Shown here: positions 33,957 to 34,107 of the stretch, in pieces
Numbering within the stretch: the stretch's first letter is position 1
Layout of the letters: each line of letters begins with the position of its first letter
Origin: Flavisolibacter longurius
GTDB lineage: Bacteria > Bacteroidota > Bacteroidia > Chitinophagales > Chitinophagaceae
Direction: 5' to 3'
Length of the DNA stretch: 34,107 nucleotides
Assembly (NCBI GenBank): GCA_013327885.1
Contig: JABUMY010000026.1
Span: 1-34,107 of the forward strand
Position numbers and translations under genes: made by a program
The notes under the pieces: generated by a model
What the model was told of the DNA's origin: nothing
The model's input: the letters and a program-made list of their open reading frames with translations, nothing else
The model's database searches: none

Positions 33957-34107
33957 TTAAAAGCGCATTGCGGCTGTCTGTTTCTGCGGTGAGGGGAAAG
34001 CAGATAAAAATGCAATCGGCACCATCATCGCTAAAATGCGTTTCACGAAGGCGATAATGACAAAAAACAGGTGGGCAAGCTTCTCCAGGTAAGCTTTCAG
34101 CACTTTT
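33957..34107 (-). CDS. Partial CDS, C-terminal end of a hydrophobic protein
   Basis: An open frame runs in from the right window edge for 49 codons to TAA at 33957-33959. It encodes a Lys-rich start (KVLKAYLEKLAH), a hydrophobic stretch LFFVIIAFVKRILAMMVPIAFL that could span a membrane, and a short polar end. Not recognised. No start is inside the window, and a chance open frame is possible at this length. Confidence 0.3.
   Translation of the reverse strand, partial: KVLKAYLEKLAHLFFVIIAFVKRILAMMVPIAFLSAFPSPQKQTAAMRF

Noticed and set aside
1-34107. CRISPR array.
   Set aside because: No regularly spaced short direct repeats with unique spacers were seen; the hairpin sites at 30-34 kb are spaced by genes and are imperfect palindromes of over 100 bp.

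Overview
This window comes from a Bacteroidota chromosome, most likely a member of the Chitinophagaceae or a close relative. The evidence is a SusC/SusD pair, lipoproteins with short signal peptides, a type IX secretion (type B) C-terminal domain, a TTTG / TAnnTTTG promoter and a Bacteroidota-type tyrosine recombinase. No taxonomic marker gene is present, so the placement is inference.

Layout. (1) 1-3118 is a mosaic edge: half of a hairpin recombination-site-like repeat, a DUF551-like gene, fragments of a secreted protein and of a GNAT acetyltransferase, an intact phzF-like gene, a tRNA/tmRNA-like 3' end, and a tyrosine recombinase split by an in-frame TAG. (2) 3119-17630 is a complete-looking sialic acid utilisation locus on the minus strand: a FadR-type GntR regulator, then nine closely spaced genes (SusC, SusD, two GH33 sialidases, NanA-type lyase, PKD-LamG lipoprotein, NanM-type mutarotase, MFS transporter, sialate O-acetylesterase). 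A Bacteroidota promoter and a perfect GTTATGTA-C-TACATAAC palindrome sit just before susC. The genes suggest outer-membrane capture, surface cleavage, deacetylation, anomer conversion, uptake and aldol cleavage of sialic acid. ManNAc epimerase and kinase genes are not in the window. (3) 17631-25286 holds three diverged copies of a ~160-bp repeat (R1-R3). Between them lie a frameshifted NHL/Ig-like T9SS-exported protein and an RNA-repair pair (RNA ligase plus HD-Pnk end-healing enzyme). (4) 25287-29910 holds a secreted zincin-like peptidase, a G+C-rich non-coding-looking block, a small coiled-coil gene, and a DDE transposase whose 3' hairpins recur around R1. (5) 29912-33900 is the most unusual part: six compact cassettes, all with genes on the minus strand, separated by 120-140-bp hairpin sites.

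The cassette array looks like an integron-type attC system in a Bacteroidota background. Each cassette is bounded by its own complementary 9-10-nt boxes, and these differ from cassette to cassette. The hairpin arms between cassettes are conserved, and they carry conserved G.T pairs when the gene-antisense strand is folded. This is what excision and insertion of circular cassettes at a GTT point would leave. No integron integrase is visible in the window. Cassette contents are an Imm27-like immunity protein with a small partner, a lipoprotein, three small proteins of unknown function and an outer-membrane barrel protein.
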